From an uncultured Roseiflexaceae bacterium (GTDB lineage: Bacteria; Chloroflexota; Chloroflexia; Chloroflexales; Roseiflexaceae): DNA of 23,089 nt. Made by a program: the position numbers and the translations under genes. Shown here piece by piece: positions 22,188-23,089 of the stretch (position 1 is its first letter; every line of letters starts with the position of its first letter). The notes under the pieces are model-generated. The model had not been told where the DNA came from. It did not search any database and saw only the letters and a program-made list of their open reading frames with translations. The stretch spans positions 1 to 23,089 of the forward strand of contig CALKHR010000011.1 in the NCBI GenBank assembly GCA_937988885.1, read 5' to 3'.

Positions 22188-23089
22188 TCACGGTCTGCCG
22201 AACAGCACGGTGCTATAGCCTGGGTCGGCCCAGTTCGACCAGCCGTACGGGCGTGTCAGGCTGATCGGCCCGAACAGCTTCGGATCGCCCCAGTAGGCGT
22301 AGGCTAGCTCCCAGCCCGATTTGTTGGAATAATCGACGCATTTGTTGGGCGTGTGCGGCCAGATGCATTGCCCGTTTTTTGCGGCTACCACCTGAACCGC
22401 AAGGAAGTTCCAGCCATCCTGCAAGCCCACGCCGCGCGATGTGCGGTAGCGGTAGAGCGAATCGTCGCCGCGCCGCCGCAGCAACTCCGCGAAGACCGTT
22501 TTGCTGCTGAGCGCAACCTGGTTGTAGCCGAGCGCGCTGCTGCCACGGCTGTTCTCCTCGGGCAGCGTGCCATCAGGCAGCATCGCTTCGAGCTTGGCCT
22601 TCCAATCGGCAATGGCGGCGGCTCGCTCGTTCGGCAGGTTGGCGTAGAGCGCGATGCTGAGGCGCAGCACATTGCCAGCATCGCCCCAGTTATTAGGCCG
22701 TTCGGCGGCTTGCTGCCCTTTCGGCAGCATATGCTTCACCAACATGCTCTGGAAGGCTTGGCGGTCGGCGGCGGTCCAGTTCGGCGTGCCCTCAAGCAGG
22801 TCGGCAGCCCAGATCATCGCGGGCACCCAGCGGCTGACATCGAGGCGGGTCTGCCGATCGTCATTGTCGATGCTCGTAAGCTTGGTGGACCACGAGCGGA
22901 TCAGCGTGGCTGCGTGCTGGGCGTAGGTGTTGTCGTTGGTCATGTGGTACGCCAGCATCAGCACCAGCGCGTAGCGGCTCGATTGGTTGAGGCACTCGGC
23001 GGCGGAACTGGTGTAGTTGGCCACCGCACACGGCTTGAATGCTAATCCGTCCTTCGCATCGCGCAGCACCAAGCGCACGCCCTTCGCAA
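22188..23089 (-). CDS. Alginate-lyase-like polysaccharide lyase (partial, 5' end outside window)
   Basis: The frame is open from the window edge (23089) to the stop at 22188, about 300 residues. A GTG at 23078 is in frame, but coding sequence continues upstream of it, so the true start is beyond the window. The visible part is an alpha/alpha-toroid: SSRYALVLMLAYHMTNDNTY and AATLIRSWSTKL, then RPNNWGDAGNVLRLSIALY, then PDGTLPEENSRGSSALGYNQ. This matches the alginate_lyase domain (PL5-like), where an Asn-Asn-Trp or Asn-Asn-His motif and a Tyr take part in beta-elimination on uronic-acid polymers. Four cysteines could form disulfides in an exported enzyme, but the signal peptide is not in view. 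The C-terminus is intact and followed by the terminator at 22140-22180. Substrate unknown. Confidence 0.75.
   Translation of the reverse strand, partial: AKGVRLVLRDAKDGLAFKPCAVANYTSSAAECLNQSSRYALVLMLAYHMTNDNTYAQHAATLIRSWSTKLTSIDNDDRQTRLDVSRWVPAMIWAADLLEGTPNWTAADRQAFQSMLVKHMLPKGQQAAERPNNWGDAGNVLRLSIALYANLPNERAAAIADWKAKLEAMLPDGTLPEENSRGSSALGYNQVALSSKTVFAELLRRRGDDSLYRYRTSRGVGLQDGWNFLAVQVVAAKNGQCIWPHTPNKCVDYSNKSGWELAYAYWGDPKLFGPISLTRPYGWSNWADPGYSTVLFGRP

Overview
The window reads as a chromosomal segment of a member of Chloroflexota, most likely class Chloroflexia (Herpetosiphon-like). The reasons are tandem Yip1-family membrane proteins, a very long TPR protein with a built-in C39-type protease, a PrsW-like protein with a zinc-finger N-terminus, GC-rich coding sequence separated by AT-rich spacers, and ordinary bacterial -10 boxes and Shine-Dalgarno sites. 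The assignment comes from gene content only and is tentative. I saw no rRNA, tRNA, CRISPR array, insertion sequence or prophage.

Layout. 1-1383 (minus): two tandem Yip1-family membrane proteins, the first cut by the window edge. 1699-2529 (minus): a PPK2-family polyphosphate phosphotransferase. 2718-5036 (plus): a full-length GH31 alpha-xylosidase of the YicI type. 5424-11490 (plus): a run of five genes with no obvious internal terminator: secreted thermolysin-type (M4) protease, PrsW-like membrane protein that has lost its catalytic glutamates, membrane-anchored PsbP-like protein, small protein resembling the emfourin family of M4-protease inhibitors, and kynureninase. A -10/-35 promoter lies before the first gene and a bidirectional hairpin after the last. 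11575-12801 (minus): fosmidomycin-resistance-type MFS transporter. It is divergent from 13109-14005 (plus), an FAH-fold enzyme that looks like 2-keto-3-deoxypentonate dehydratase. 14167-16166 (plus): an EntS-like MFS exporter translationally coupled to rsmI (16S rRNA C1402 2'-O-methyltransferase). 16278-20348 (minus): a 1356-residue TPR/C39 protein. 20349-21105: a mostly AT-rich spacer with one GC-rich 55-codon frame and two tiny frames with good ribosome sites. 21106-21597 (plus): a Dps/ferritin-like helical protein. 21804-22118 (plus): a NIPSNAP protein with an operator-like palindrome on its probable transcription start. 22188-23089 (minus): an alginate-lyase-like polysaccharide lyase, cut by the window edge.

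How it fits together. The degradative genes (alpha-xylosidase, secreted M4 protease, polysaccharide lyase, kynureninase, ketodeoxypentonate dehydratase) suit a predatory or saprophytic heterotroph living on polymers. The most interesting unit is 5424-10180. There a secreted protease is followed by a membrane pseudoprotease, a surface-anchored protein and a candidate protease inhibitor, which suggests a self-contained protease production and protection module. That role is inference. Intrinsic terminators here are long perfect hairpins that mostly lack a strong T-tract.
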